A DNA stretch of 64,000 nt from the NCBI GenBank assembly GCA_963797635.1, contig CAWCPZ010000013.1:1-64000 (forward strand), written 5' to 3'. The translations under genes were made by a program, and so were the position numbers. The stretch is from JAOUEA01 sp963797635 (lineage in GTDB: Bacteria; Actinomycetota; UBA4738; HRBIN12). Of this stretch, positions 8,410 to 17,541 are shown in pieces (positions within the stretch are counted from its first letter, which is position 1; each line of letters starts with the position of its first letter). Below the pieces are notes generated by a model, which saw only the letters and a list, made by a program, of their open reading frames with translations, was not told the DNA's origin and ran no database searches.

Positions 8410-9605
8410 GTGGCCGGGTTCTACGTCGCCGACGTCACGGTGTTCGACGGCGCGAAGGTCCGCCGTCGCCACGGTGTCCTGGTGCAGGAAGGCCGCATCG
8501 CGTGGGTGGGTCCGCATGCCCGTGCGCCGCGGGAGGCCAAGGCCGCGCGTGCGGTCGACGGCGCCGGCAGGACCCTGACGCCCGGCCTGATCGATTGCCA
8601 CGTCCACCTGTGCTTCGACGGGATCGGTGACTTCGCCGGCGACGCGGCGCGGCTGAACGCCTCGCCGATGCTGGCGCCGATCAAGGCGGTCCGCAACGCC
8701 GCCAAGCACCTGGCCCGAGGGGTGACCACCGTGCGCGACCTCGGAGGGATCGGGACCTGCGAGCTCGCCTCGGCGATCGAGGACGGGGTCGTGCCGGGGC
8801 CGCGGGTCGTCGCGGCCGGCCGCGCACTCACCGTCACCGGTGGTCACGGCCACAACGTCGCCTTCGCCCGCCAGGTGGACGGCGCCGACGCCGTGCGCAA
8901 GGCCGTCCGCGAGGAGATCCGCGCCGGGCGCCGCCGCGATCAAGGTGGTGGCCACCGGCGGCGTGCTCACCCCCGGGATCGGCGCCACGTTCACCGCGTT
9001 CACGCCCGAGGAGCTGGACGCCGCGGTCGACGAAGCCCACAAGTGGAACCGGGGCGTCGCCGCGCACGCGATCGGCGCCGAGGGCGTCACCCAGTCGGTC
9101 ACCGCCGGGGTCGATTCCGTGGAGCACTGCGTGCAGCTCACGACGGCGTCGGCCCGCCGCATGGCCGAACGCGGCACCTTCCGAGGGCCCACCCTGTGCG
9201 CGGCCTTCGGCATGATCGAGAACCCCGAGGGCACGCCCGGCCTATGCCCTGGAGAAGATCAGCTCGGTGATCGACGACGCCGAGCGCAGCAACGGCGTGG
9301 CGCTCCGCGCGAAGGTTCGCCACGTGTGCAGCACCGACGCGGGCACCCCCTTCAACGAACACGGCAACGCGCCGCTGGAGCTCCAGCGGATGGTGGCCTG
9401 GGGCATGGCGCCGCTCGACGCGATGATCGCGGGGACCGCCAACGGTGCCGAGCTCCTGCGGGTGCCCGACATCGGCTCGGTCGCCGAAGGCATGCGCGCC
9501 GACCTCGCGCTCTACGATGCGAACCCCGCCGAGGACATCGAGGCGCTCGATGCGCCACGGACCGTCTGGAAGGACGGGCTCGTGGTGGCAGGTCGTCGCT
9601 GCTAG
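8410..9605 (+). CDS. imidazolonepropionase/prolidase-like amidohydrolase, two frameshifts
   Basis: About 398 residues of the metal-dependent amidohydrolase superfamily (TIM barrel). The zinc motif GLIDCHVHL follows a small N-terminal beta-sandwich beginning VADVTVFDGAKVRR. Later come VTTVRDLGG, AAGRALTVTGGHGHN and, after a frame change near 8935, VVATGGVLTPG, RGVAAHAIGAEG (metal His) and VDSVEHC. A second change near 9245 precedes VRHVCSTDAGTPF, with the catalytic aspartate. The C-terminus GMRADLALYDANP is typical. GTG start at 8410. It resembles the amidohydrolases that cleave dipeptides or organophosphates; the substrate is unknown. Confidence 0.8.
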
Positions 9606-9614
9606 CGCAGAGCC

Positions 9615-10113
9615 ATGAGCTTCCGTGACGAGATCCTGGCGGCGAACGCCCGATTCGCCTCGCGCCTGCCCACGCTCGATCGTGCGGCGCGCCCCACGCG
9701 CGCGATCGCGGTGCTGGCGTGCATGGATGCCCGGTTGCGACCCGAGGAGGCCCTGGGCCTGGAGCTCGGCGAAGCCCACGTGATCCGCAACGCCGGCGGC
9801 CGCGCCAGCGACGATGCGATCCGATCCCTCGCGCTCTCCTCGCACGTGTTGGGCACCCGCGCGTTCGCGGTGATCCATCACACCGATTGCGGCCTGCTCG
9901 GGACCACGAACGACGAACTCCACGGCCGCATCGCCGAGACCACCGGCGCCGACGTGCGGGCGATCGACTTCCTGCCCTTCGACGACGCGACGCAGGCCCT
10001 GGCCGAGGACGTGGAACGGATCCGCGACGTCGCCGTTCATCGATGACGAGGTCGAGGTGCTCGGGTTGCGCTACGACGTCCGGACCGGCGCGATCGAGGT
10101 CGTCGTCCCCTAG
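9615..10113 (+). CDS. beta-carbonic anhydrase, one frameshift
   Basis: Zinc enzyme hydrating CO2, about 165 residues, which matches the short class of bacterial beta-carbonic anhydrases. Zinc and catalytic residues are visible: CMDAR (Cys and the Asp-Arg dyad) and HHTDCG (His and Cys). NAGGRASDDAIRSL is the third family block. A frame change near 10033 moves the C-terminus to IDDEVEVLGLRYDVRTGAIE, ending at TAG 10111-10113. The stop overlaps that of the convergent MarR gene. The gene begins 9 bases after the amidohydrolase stop and is probably co-transcribed with it. Confidence 0.88.
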
Positions 10114-10565
10114 CGTTCGCGTTCGAGGGCCCGCTCCAGGGCATCCACGCCGCGGCCGAGCGCGGTGAGCTCCCGCTGGGGGAGGGTCCGCAGCAGATCG
10201 GAGAAGGCGGCCACCCTGCGCCGGCGCCCTTCGGTGAGCGCCGCCGTCCCGGCGTCCGTGGCACGCACCCGGACCGCTCGAGCATCGTCGGGGTCGGGTT
10301 CACGCGCCACGTAGCCGTCGCGCTGCAGGCCGTCGACCAGCCGGGTCATCGTCGGGGGTTCGACCTGTTCTGCGTGTGCCAGCTCGCCGATCCGCATGGG
10401 ACCGGCGAACACCAGGACCGAGAGCACGGAGAGGCGCGGGGCAGAGATGCCCAGCGCCTCATCCTCCACGCGCAGGCGACGCAACAGGTGGATCGCAGCC
10501 GAATGGAGCCGGTCGGCGACCGCGTCCACCTCTCGCGCTGGGGAAGTCCGCCGAGGCGTGGTCAT
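10110..10565 (-). CDS. MarR-family transcriptional regulator
   Basis: 151 residues. A winged helix-turn-helix is clear: RIGELAHAEQVEPPTMTRLV (recognition helix), DGLQRDGYVAREPDPDDARA (wing). The N-terminal dimer helix is DAVADRLHSAAIHLLRRLR. The start chosen is ATG 10565, just before the helix-rich part; the frame extends further upstream but would cross the operator and the divergent promoter. The gene is divergent from an ankyrin-repeat gene, and a 23-bp dyad in the 58-bp gap is a likely autoregulatory operator. The ligand is unknown. Confidence 0.88.
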   Translation of the reverse strand: MTTPRRTSPAREVDAVADRLHSAAIHLLRRLRVEDEALGISAPRLSVLSVLVFAGPMRIGELAHAEQVEPPTMTRLVDGLQRDGYVAREPDPDDARAVRVRATDAGTAALTEGRRRRVAAFSDLLRTLPQRELTALGRGVDALERALERER

Positions 10566-10581
10566 CTTGCTTCGTCCGTCA

Positions 10582-10604
10582 TATTTAGTTAGGCTACGCA
10601 AATA
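10582..10604. promoter_or_regulatory. probable MarR operator between divergent genes
   Basis: Imperfect palindrome TATTTnnnTAGnCTAnnnAAATA, with 16 of 23 positions symmetric about 10593. It is markedly AT-rich for this genome and lies between the starts of the MarR gene (10565, minus) and the ankyrin gene (10624, plus). MarR proteins commonly bind such dyads to control themselves and the divergent gene. Confidence 0.6.
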
Positions 10605-10623
10605 CAACCACGGGAGGCAAACC

Positions 10624-11280
10624 GTGACAAGCACATCGGCCGACCTCTTCGAGGCGATCGAGCAGGGCGACACCTCGCGGGTGCGGACGATCCTGGCCGC
10701 CGAGCCGACGCTGGCGGGGACGCGGGATCGCGAAGGGGTCTCGGCGTTGATGCGGGCGCGCTACCGGATGGACAAGGACCTCATCCAGGCGGTGCACGAG
10801 CACGTGGACGAACTCGACATCTTCGAGGCGTCGACCTTCGGCGATCTGGACCGGCTCACCGAGCTGCTGGCCTACGACCCGGCCTCGGTGGTGGAACGCT
10901 CGGGTGACGGGTTCACCGCGTTGCACTTCGCCGCCTTCTTCGGTGGCCCGGAGGTCACCTCGTTCCTGGTGACGCGCGGCTCGCAGGTGGACGCGCACGG
11001 CACCGGCTGGATGACCGGGACGCCGCTGCACAGCGCGGCGAGCAGCGACCACGTCGACGTGGCCCGGGTGCTGCTGGACGCGGGCGCTTCACCGGACGAA
11101 CGTCAGTCGGGCGGCTGGACACCGTTGCACGCCGCCGCCCACAACGGGAGCGCGGCGATGGTGACGCTCCTGCTGGAGGCCGGCGCCGACCCAACGCTCA
11201 CGAACGACGACGGCCGAACGGCGTTGGATCTGGCCACCGAACGGGGAGAGCCCGCGACGATCGCCCTCCTCGGCGGCTGA
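10624..11280 (+). CDS. ankyrin-repeat protein
   Basis: 218 residues from GTG 10624, behind GGGAGG. It has at least four ankyrin units, the clearest being DGFTALHFAAFFGGPEVTSF, GTPLHSAASSDHVDVARVLL, GGWTPLHAAAHNGSAAMVTL and DGRTALDLATERGE. The N-terminal 70 residues are a more divergent pair of units (DLFEAIEQGDTSRVRTILA). Ankyrin arrays are protein-binding scaffolds, and no enzyme domain is attached. It is probably controlled by the divergent MarR gene through the shared operator; the partner is unknown. Confidence 0.88.
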   Translation: MTSTSADLFEAIEQGDTSRVRTILAAEPTLAGTRDREGVSALMRARYRMDKDLIQAVHEHVDELDIFEASTFGDLDRLTELLAYDPASVVERSGDGFTALHFAAFFGGPEVTSFLVTRGSQVDAHGTGWMTGTPLHSAASSDHVDVARVLLDAGASPDERQSGGWTPLHAAAHNGSAAMVTLLLEAGADPTLTNDDGRTALDLATERGEPATIALLGG

Positions 11281-11290
11281 GCCCGGCCGA

Positions 11291-12371
11291 TCAGGCCGCG
11301 TACGGCGAGAACGCGTAGTCCTGCGCCACGGAGTCGCAGGGGTTGCCGCGGCCGAACGTGATCCGACCGTCGGTGACGTCGGCGATGCACCAGAACACGG
11401 TCTTGGATCGCCTCACCGTCGCCGGGCTCCGGATGGCGACAGATCGAGTCGGGCGCGCCCTCGTGGTCGGACAAGACGGTGCGCAGGGTGGTCTCGGTGA
11501 TCGATGCGGGCGGCTGTTCGGCGAGCAGGGTCCGGGCACGTTCGAACCGCACCGCCGAACGCTTCGCGTAGTCGGGGTCGCCTTCGAACGGCAGCATGCG
11601 ATCGCACACGTAGTGGTTCGTATGGGCGAGGTGTCCGGCAGCGTCCAGCCCGGTGACCTCGGCGTCGGTGGCGCTGCCCTCGACGTTGGCCACGCCGCCG
11701 TCGGCGCTCGTCAACACGTTGTTGTAGCTGGAGGCGCGGTCGGGTCGCAGCGCCATCGCCACCATCTCGTCCAGGGTGCGGGCGCGCATCATCTCGAGCA
11801 CCTGATGGGACCGTGAGATCCCGACCTGCTCGTCGTTGGGGGAGAGCTCGTTGCCGGTGAGCGAGAGACCGGCGCTGTTCCAGCCGACGGAGAGCCAGGG
11901 GATGCCCCCCAGTTGGAAGATCGTGGGGTCGCCGGTCACCCGCTTCTCGATCGCGACGATCTGGTCCTCCATCGCCGGGCCGAGGTCGTTGGTGTGTCCC
12001 ACCAGGAGGTGGCCGTTCGCCGTGGCGGTGGGCCCGGCCACGACGTCGCTGCATCGGCCCTGGGTCACGCGCTCACGCGGTTCGTACCAGATCTCCTCCA
12101 TCGAACACGCGAAGAACGCGAGCGGATCGACGCCGGCGCCCTCGGCGCACCCGTCGAGCTCATCGATCAACCAGGGGAGCCGCTCGCGCGTGAGGTCACG
12201 GTAGCCGGCGGCGAGTTCGAGCTGCTGATCGCGGGAGCGAGCGGCGGGCAGGTCGTCGAACGCGGTGGCCAGCTCGTCCTGGATGCGGTCGCGGCCCATC
12301 TCGCCCAGCTGGCGTCCCACCTCGCGGTGCGAGCCCTCGACGCGCAGGATGTCGATCGTCGGCGGTGTCAT
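11291..12371 (-). CDS. C45-family acyltransferase/hydrolase (acyl-CoA:6-APA acyltransferase-like), one frameshift
   Basis: About 360 residues of the Ntn-hydrolase C45 family, which self-cleave before a cysteine that then becomes the N-terminal nucleophile. The candidate nucleophile is the Cys of TQGRCSDVV, followed by ANGHLLVGHTNDLGPAMEDQ as in the family. VEGSHREVGRQLGEMGRDRI near the N-terminus is the usual opening. A frame change near 11400 joins to ITFGRGNPCDSVAQDYAF at the C-terminus. The ATG 12371 lies 6 bases after a TACCAT -10 element. Penicillin chemistry is unlikely; bacterial members probably hydrolyse amides or peptides. Confidence 0.8.
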
Positions 12372-12377
12372 GGTCCG

Positions 12378-12383
12378 ATGGTA
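12378..12383 (-). promoter_or_regulatory. -10 element of the C45 acyltransferase gene
   Basis: TACCAT on the minus strand ends 6 bases before ATG 12371, which predicts a leaderless transcript. Confidence 0.45.
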
Positions 12384-12398
12384 GCGGTGCCGATGTCC

Positions 12399-13337
12399 CT
12401 AGGGCAGCGGCGGCATCGGCGGGGTCTCGCCCGCCGTCACGGCCGGAGCCATCACCGCGGGACGGGGCCTGTCGTGACCGGTCCGCCACGCCGCCACCAC
12501 GATCGCGCCGAATCCCCACACCGTGGCCGCGGCGAACAGCGTGCCGCCCAGGACCGGCACGAGCGCCAGCACGCGCAGGATGACCCACCCCAGCAGGAAC
12601 GCCACGACGAGCCTCCGTGGCTCCTTCAGCAGCAGCCGGCCCAGCGCGAGGGCGCCGGCGGTGTAGGCGACCGAGTAGAGCAGCACCATGCCCGTGAGCA
12701 AGGCCACCCCGAACAATCCGCCCACGATCGTGACGAGCATGATCACCCCGACGATCGGGATGCCCAGGAACAGCATGAACCCGAACCCGATCGAGCCGCC
12801 CACCGCGGTCCTGGCGGCGTTGGCGACGGCCTCGCCTCCCCGCGGGAAGAACCCGAACCACAACAGGCCGAACAGCAGGGACGAGATCGAAGCCGCGAGC
12901 CAGAACGCCACCCGGCCGAAGACCAGCAGGCCGTCGGTGCGCAGCCCGTTGCGCTGCACATCGCCGCCCACCTCGCCGTCCAGGGCGGGTTCCAGCCGGG
13001 ACATGACGTTGCCGGTCACGGATCCGGTCGCCGCCACGGTGACGCGGCCGTTGAGCGCGATGACGTCGCCGCTCACATCACCGTTGACGACGACGTCGCC
13101 GTTGAGCGCTACCGCGTTCCCGCTGACGTTCCCATCGATCGTGGCGTCACCGTCGAAGATGATCGCGTCTTCGACCGTGGTGCCGGCCTCGACGGTGAGA
13201 TGCCCGGTGAGCACGATGTAGGGCTCGGCCGACTCGTCGGTCGGGTCGAGGGTCTGGGCCGATGCTGCGGCGACGCCGAGGGCGAGGGTCGCTCCCAGCA
13301 CCACCGCGAGGCTCGTGATCCGTGTGCTTCGTCGCAT
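12399..13337 (-). CDS. exported bactofilin-like/polymer-forming protein with C-terminal membrane domain
   Basis: 312 residues from ATG 13337, which has GGAGGT 7 bases upstream (an earlier in-frame ATG at 13361 lacks one). A signal peptide (SLAVVLGATLALGVAAASAQ) is followed by about 100 residues of short repeated strands, IDGNVSGNAVALNGDVVVNG and so on, the beta-helix pattern of bactofilins. Then come about four membrane spans (including FWLAASISSLLFGLLWFGFF and GFMLFLGIPIVGVIMLVTIV) and a short Pro-rich tail. It is probably an envelope protein whose extracytoplasmic beta-helix could oligomerise. The specific role is unknown. Confidence 0.75.
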   Translation of the reverse strand: MRRSTRITSLAVVLGATLALGVAAASAQTLDPTDESAEPYIVLTGHLTVEAGTTVEDAIIFDGDATIDGNVSGNAVALNGDVVVNGDVSGDVIALNGRVTVAATGSVTGNVMSRLEPALDGEVGGDVQRNGLRTDGLLVFGRVAFWLAASISSLLFGLLWFGFFPRGGEAVANAARTAVGGSIGFGFMLFLGIPIVGVIMLVTIVGGLFGVALLTGMVLLYSVAYTAGALALGRLLLKEPRRLVVAFLLGWVILRVLALVPVLGGTLFAAATVWGFGAIVVAAWRTGHDRPRPAVMAPAVTAGETPPMPPLP

Positions 13338-13357
13338 GCGGGCACCTCCAAGGTTGG

Positions 13358-14728
13358 TCAAGCGGTGAGTTCAGCGACCAGGTCGGAGAACGCGCCGATG
13401 TAGGCGTCGACGTCCTCCGCCGTGGCGGGCACGGCGCACGTCGGCCCGGCGCCGACGATCGCGTCCCAGATGCCCCGGTTCGCGAAGTAGACGCGCATCA
13501 GACGCCGGAGCGGTACGTCGAAGGTCTCGCGAGCCTCCAGCGCGTTGCGCGGCATCCGCTCGGCGAACGTGACCCCGCTCCGTGGCCAGAACCGGTGGGC
13601 GGTCCACGGCAGGCCGGCCTTGTCGATCGTGGCCTCGATGCCGTCGGCGAGCTGGGTGCCCAGCACGTGGGTGTGGGCGTACGCCTGGTCGGTGAGCACC
13701 TCGCCCATCGTGGCGCGGGCCGACGCCATCTGCAGCGGGTTGCCGAACAGGGTGCCGCCGGTGGCCACGGACGGCTTCTCGTCATCGCGCCCGCTGGGGC
13801 GTTCGAGGACGTCGGCCACGGCCTCGGTCATGCCGTACGTGCCCATCGGGATGCCGCCGGCCAGCGACTTGCCCGCCGACACGATGTCGGGCTCGAGTCC
13901 CCACATGCGGGTCAGGCCACCGGGGCCGACGACCTGCGTGTGCGTCTCGTCGTAGGCGAGCAGGGTGCCGGTCTCGCGGGTGATCGCGCGGAGCTCGGCG
14001 TGGAAGTCCTCGACCGGCAGCTGCAGACCGATCTCGTTCGTGAGGACGGGCTCGGTGAGCACGATCGCGATCTCGCGCGTCTCCAAGGCCGCCCGCAGCG
14101 CCTCGACGTCGTTGAACTGCACGATCGTGGTCTTCGACGTGACGTCGCGCGGCAGGCCCACCTCGCCGGGGACGAGATGTCCGTCCTCCAGCTCCACCAG
14201 GGTCTCGTCGAAATGCCCGTGGTACTTGCCGTCGAACAGCAGCACCCGGTCCCGCCCGGTGATGGTTCGAGCCACACGGATCGCCTCGGTGTTGGCGTGG
14301 GTCGCCGACAGCGTGAACTGCCACTTCGGCAGGCCGAACCGGCGCTGCAGCTCCTGAGCCACCCAGATCGAGTCCTCGCTCGGCAGCAGGAACTGGCTCC
14401 CGGCGGCCATGCGCTTCGCCACGGCCTCCACCACGGGTTCGGGCGCGTAGCCGCCGAACATGGACATGTCGGCGATGTTGAAGTCGGCGTAGTCGTTGCC
14501 GTCCACGTCGCGGAAATGCCCGCCCTTGCCCTCGGCGACGAACAGCGGAGGGTGGTCGTAGGAGGTGCGGAGCCACGACATCGGGACACCGTTCGGCATC
14601 ACCGCCTTCGCCTGGTTCCAGCGTTCGATCGATCCGGCGTGGCTGCCGATGAAGGCGGCGTCCTCGCGTTCCTTGAGCTCGGCGAGCTTGCGGCGGTCGA
14701 TGCCCGGTGCGACGGCGGTCTCGGTCAT
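13358..14728 (-). CDS. class III aminotransferase / glutamate-1-semialdehyde aminomutase-like PLP enzyme
   Basis: 456 residues of PLP fold type I, subgroup III. Blocks visible: PNGVPMSWLRTS, GNDYADFNIADMSMFGGYAP, the phosphate-binding SATHANTEAIRVAR, IVLTEPVLTNEIGLQLP, the PLP aspartate in LLAYDETHT, and the Schiff-base lysine in SAGKSLAGGIPMGTYG. It resembles glutamate-1-semialdehyde aminomutase, but no other heme gene is nearby and the DETHT and NIADMS sequences differ from HemL, so another amine or amino-acid substrate is likely. The gene is intact. It ends 20 bases before the bactofilin-like gene, in the same direction. Confidence 0.82.
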   Translation of the reverse strand: MTETAVAPGIDRRKLAELKEREDAAFIGSHAGSIERWNQAKAVMPNGVPMSWLRTSYDHPPLFVAEGKGGHFRDVDGNDYADFNIADMSMFGGYAPEPVVEAVAKRMAAGSQFLLPSEDSIWVAQELQRRFGLPKWQFTLSATHANTEAIRVARTITGRDRVLLFDGKYHGHFDETLVELEDGHLVPGEVGLPRDVTSKTTIVQFNDVEALRAALETREIAIVLTEPVLTNEIGLQLPVEDFHAELRAITRETGTLLAYDETHTQVVGPGGLTRMWGLEPDIVSAGKSLAGGIPMGTYGMTEAVADVLERPSGRDDEKPSVATGGTLFGNPLQMASARATMGEVLTDQAYAHTHVLGTQLADGIEATIDKAGLPWTAHRFWPRSGVTFAERMPRNALEARETFDVPLRRLMRVYFANRGIWDAIVGAGPTCAVPATAEDVDAYIGAFSDLVAELTA

Positions 14729-14770
14729 GCCACTAGGTCTATCAGTCGTTCCGTCGCCTGGCCAACGGAC

Positions 14771-16089
14771 CTAGCCGGAGGCGCGCAGATCGAAGGCGTG
14801 CACCGTCCCGGCATCGTCACCCGCGTAGACCACACCGGCGCCCGATGCCGGCACGGCGCGGGTCGGGCTTCCGAGCGAGGTCGTGGCCGCTTCGTCGCAC
14901 GTGGTCACGTTCGAGGGGTCGCAGCCGGTGCCGATCGCGAACAGGCGGCCGTCCTCGGACGCGACGAACACGAAGCCCTCTTCGATCACCGGCCTGCCCA
15001 GGCCTTCGGCTCCGAGGTCGAACGACCGCAGGGGCCCGCACGTGGGGTTCGGACACGTGGCGGGGAACAACCAGAGCGTGCCGTCGTCGCCCGCGATCGC
15101 CACCTGTCCCGAACCGACGCCCGGCGGGGCCGGCGACCCTTCCGCGAACGCACCGCCCGGCACGAACGTCCCGGTCCAGGTGGGGTGACACGCGCCCTGG
15201 CACGAGAGCGGGAACGCCAGCAGCGATCCATGCGCCACCACGTAGGCGGTGTCGCCCTCGATCGTGACCCCGGTTGCCGGTCCGTCGGTGTCGCCGGTCC
15301 AGAGCGGTTCGCACCCTTCCGTGCACACCGCGGGGAACGCCGAGACGCCGCCTTCGACCGAGTCGGATGCCACCACCACGACGCCGCCGCCCACCGCGGG
15401 GGCATCGCCCGTCGGGGCGTCCGGGAGCGGCGCCGTCCACGCCGGCAGGCAGGTCCGGTCGGCGCTGCCGCACGCTGCACGGGAAGGCGTACAGGCGGTC
15501 GGAGGTGACGTAGACGAAGTCATCGTTGACGCCGGGCCGGGATACACGACCCTTCCCGGCGACGCCCACCCATCGGGGCGGGCATCCGTTGGCGTCGCAC
15601 GTCGCCGGGAAGGCGTACACCTGGCCAGACGACGAGCCGGCGTACACGGAATCGCCGGAGACCACGGGCGCCGAGATCGGTCCGTCGGGCACGACGCTCA
15701 GCCACGACGGGCGGCACGGTTCGCCGTCGCCGTCGCACGGGATGTCGAACACGGTCAGCCCTTGCGCGCTGCTGGCGTACAGGCGATCGGCCTCGAAGGC
15801 CACGCCGACGACCCTGCCCTGTCCCAGATCGGCCGACCAGGTCGGGGTCAGACCGGTCAACGCCGACGGGTCGACCCCCGGTTCCTCGTGCCGGCTGAAC
15901 GCGCGGATCGAACCGCCCACGACCGCCAGGACCACGATCACGGCGAGGAGGGCGAGGACCATGCGCACCACGGTTCGTCGGTGCGGGTGCACGAGACGTC
16001 GCAGACGGTTCCGGAGCCCCGGACGCCGTGCTCGGTGGCGATTCGGTGGTCACATCGGTGGCCGGCTCCTGGATGTCGTCGTCGTGCAC
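14771..16089 (-). CDS. membrane-anchored Cys-rich seven-bladed beta-propeller (PQQ-like), frameshifts
   Basis: About 440 residues. The N-terminal cytoplasmic stretch (GTG 16089, HDDDIQEPATDVTTESPPST) is one frame off the anchor MVLALLAVIVVLAVVG, so a frame change lies near 16010; an alternative start is GTG 15992. The extracytoplasmic part has about seven PQQ-like blades, each with a cysteine pair and usually an aromatic residue: PCDGDGEPCRPSW, ATCDANGCPPRW, AVCTEGCEPLW, LSCQGACHPTW and so on. A second frame change lies near 15480. No heme CxxCH motif occurs. The regular cysteine pairs suggest one disulfide per blade. It may be a structural or sensor protein. Confidence 0.65.
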
Positions 16090-16150
16090 GCGCTCATGGT
16101 GTCAGACCCCCCGGCTAGCTTGCGAGGGACCACTTCCCCAGGAGGACATC

Positions 16151-17177
16151 GTGAACGCACAGATCGTCATCGCCGTGGTGGCGCTCGCCGTGGGCGCTGC
16201 GGCGGGTGCCGCCCTGATGCTCACGCGGCGCACCGCCCTTCCGACCGATCCTGGCGCCGCCTCCCGGCTCGAGTCGCGACTCGAGGTCCAGTCCGCCGAA
16301 CTCCGCCGCCTCGCCGACGCGGCCGCCACCCGCGACCTCGCCGGGGAGCAGCTCCGTTCCGGTCTCGATGGCGCCCGTCGCGCGCTCGACGAGCTCACCG
16401 TGCGCGAGCAGGAACGCCGAACGGTCGACGCCGAGCACCGTGACGTGATCCGCCGGCTCGCCACCGTGCTCGCCGGCGGCGCGGCGAAGGGCCGGGCGGG
16501 GGAGAACGTCCTGCGCGAACACCTGGCCCAGCTGCCTCCCGGCATGCTGGTCACCGATTTCCGGGTGGGCGGCAAGGTGGTCGAGTTCGGGCTGTTGCTG
16601 CCCGACGGCCGGCGGCTGCCGATCGACTCCAAGTGGACCGCGCTCGCAGAACTCGAGGCGCTGGCCGCCGCCAAGGATCCCGGCCAGGTCGACGCCTGCG
16701 CCCGGGCGCTCGAGAAGGCCGTCGCGGGCCGGGCCCGCGAGGTGGCCCAGTACCTCGACCCGGCGGTCACCGCGCCGGTGGCGGTGGCGGCCATCCCCGA
16801 CGCCGCCTACGTCGGTGCTGCGCCGCGCCCACGCCGAGGCCTACGCCAAGGGCGTCGTGATCGTGCCGTATTCCTCGGCGCTGCCGATCGTGCTGTTCCT
16901 CTACTCGTTGGTGCAGCGCTTCGGCGATGCCGCCGACGTGCAGTCGAGCCTGGCCGAGGTGGGCTCGGTGCTCGACGTCCTCGAGACCGTGGTGGAGAAC
17001 CGGTTCGCCCGCGCCGGCACGATGATCACGAACGGCGCCGACGAGTTCCGCTCGCAGCTGGGCAAGGCGCGCGGTTCCATCGCACGCGCTCGTCAGGCCG
17101 GAGGGCCGCCGGTGCCCGACCCGCTCGGCCGGCCCGACGACGACACCGACCCGGGGGTCCTCGCCGTGGTTCGCTGA
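16151..17177 (+). CDS. rmuC: RmuC-family protein, one frameshift
   Basis: About 340 residues. An N-terminal membrane anchor (IVIAVVALAVGAAAGAALML) and a coiled-coil (RLESRLEVQSAELRRLADAA) precede the RmuC nuclease-like domain: GRAGENVLREHL, PDGRRLPIDSKWTALAELE and, after a frame change near 16822, AYAKGVVIVPYSSALPIVLF. RmuC limits inversions at short inverted repeats in E. coli and has a restriction-endonuclease-like fold. The GTG start at 16151 follows AGGAGG by 5 bases. Confidence 0.85.
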
Positions 17178-17197
17178 CGCTGTGCCATGCTGGCGGC

Positions 17198-17539
17198 GTG
17201 GACTTCCAGGAGGCGTTGTCGCGGTTGGGCTTCGCGCCCAGCGATCAGCGAGGGTTCCGCCAGGGCGACGCGAAGATGCTCGTGGCCCAGCCGAACTCGT
17301 TCTTGACCTACACGGTCTTCGCCTACGCCGACGGCACCGCGATCTTCAGTTGGGAGTTCGCCCTCGGCGAGTTCCTCTCGCGCAAGGGGATCCAGGTGGG
17401 CTCGGACGAATCGCTCAACCAGTTCATGTACCCGCGCGAGGACATCCGCGGCGGGCAGGACGGCACGTGGTTGATCGGCGCGGTCGAGCGGACCCAGGCG
17501 ATGCTGGCCGATCTCCGGTTCGACCGGGCGGGGCAGTGA
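17198..17539 (+). CDS. conserved hypothetical protein, about 113 residues
   Basis: 113 residues from GTG 17198. Readable blocks are VDFQEALSRLGFAPSDQRGF, FLTYTVFAYADGTAIFSWEF, ALGEFLSRKGIQVGSDESLN and GTWLIGAVERTQAMLADLRF. The pattern of short strands with a conserved WEF-ALGEFL looks like a small alpha/beta domain. I do not recognise a family. It lies between rmuC and a glycosidase gene, 21 bases after the rmuC stop and 2 bases before the next start, so it probably belongs to the same transcript. Confidence 0.6.
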   Translation: MDFQEALSRLGFAPSDQRGFRQGDAKMLVAQPNSFLTYTVFAYADGTAIFSWEFALGEFLSRKGIQVGSDESLNQFMYPREDIRGGQDGTWLIGAVERTQAMLADLRFDRAGQ

Positions 17540-17541
17540 CG

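Noticed and set aside
13322..15508. 728-residue plus-strand open frame over the aminotransferase and propeller genes
   Set aside because: Low-complexity Arg/Gly/His composition, antisense to two conserved minus-strand genes; a shadow frame.
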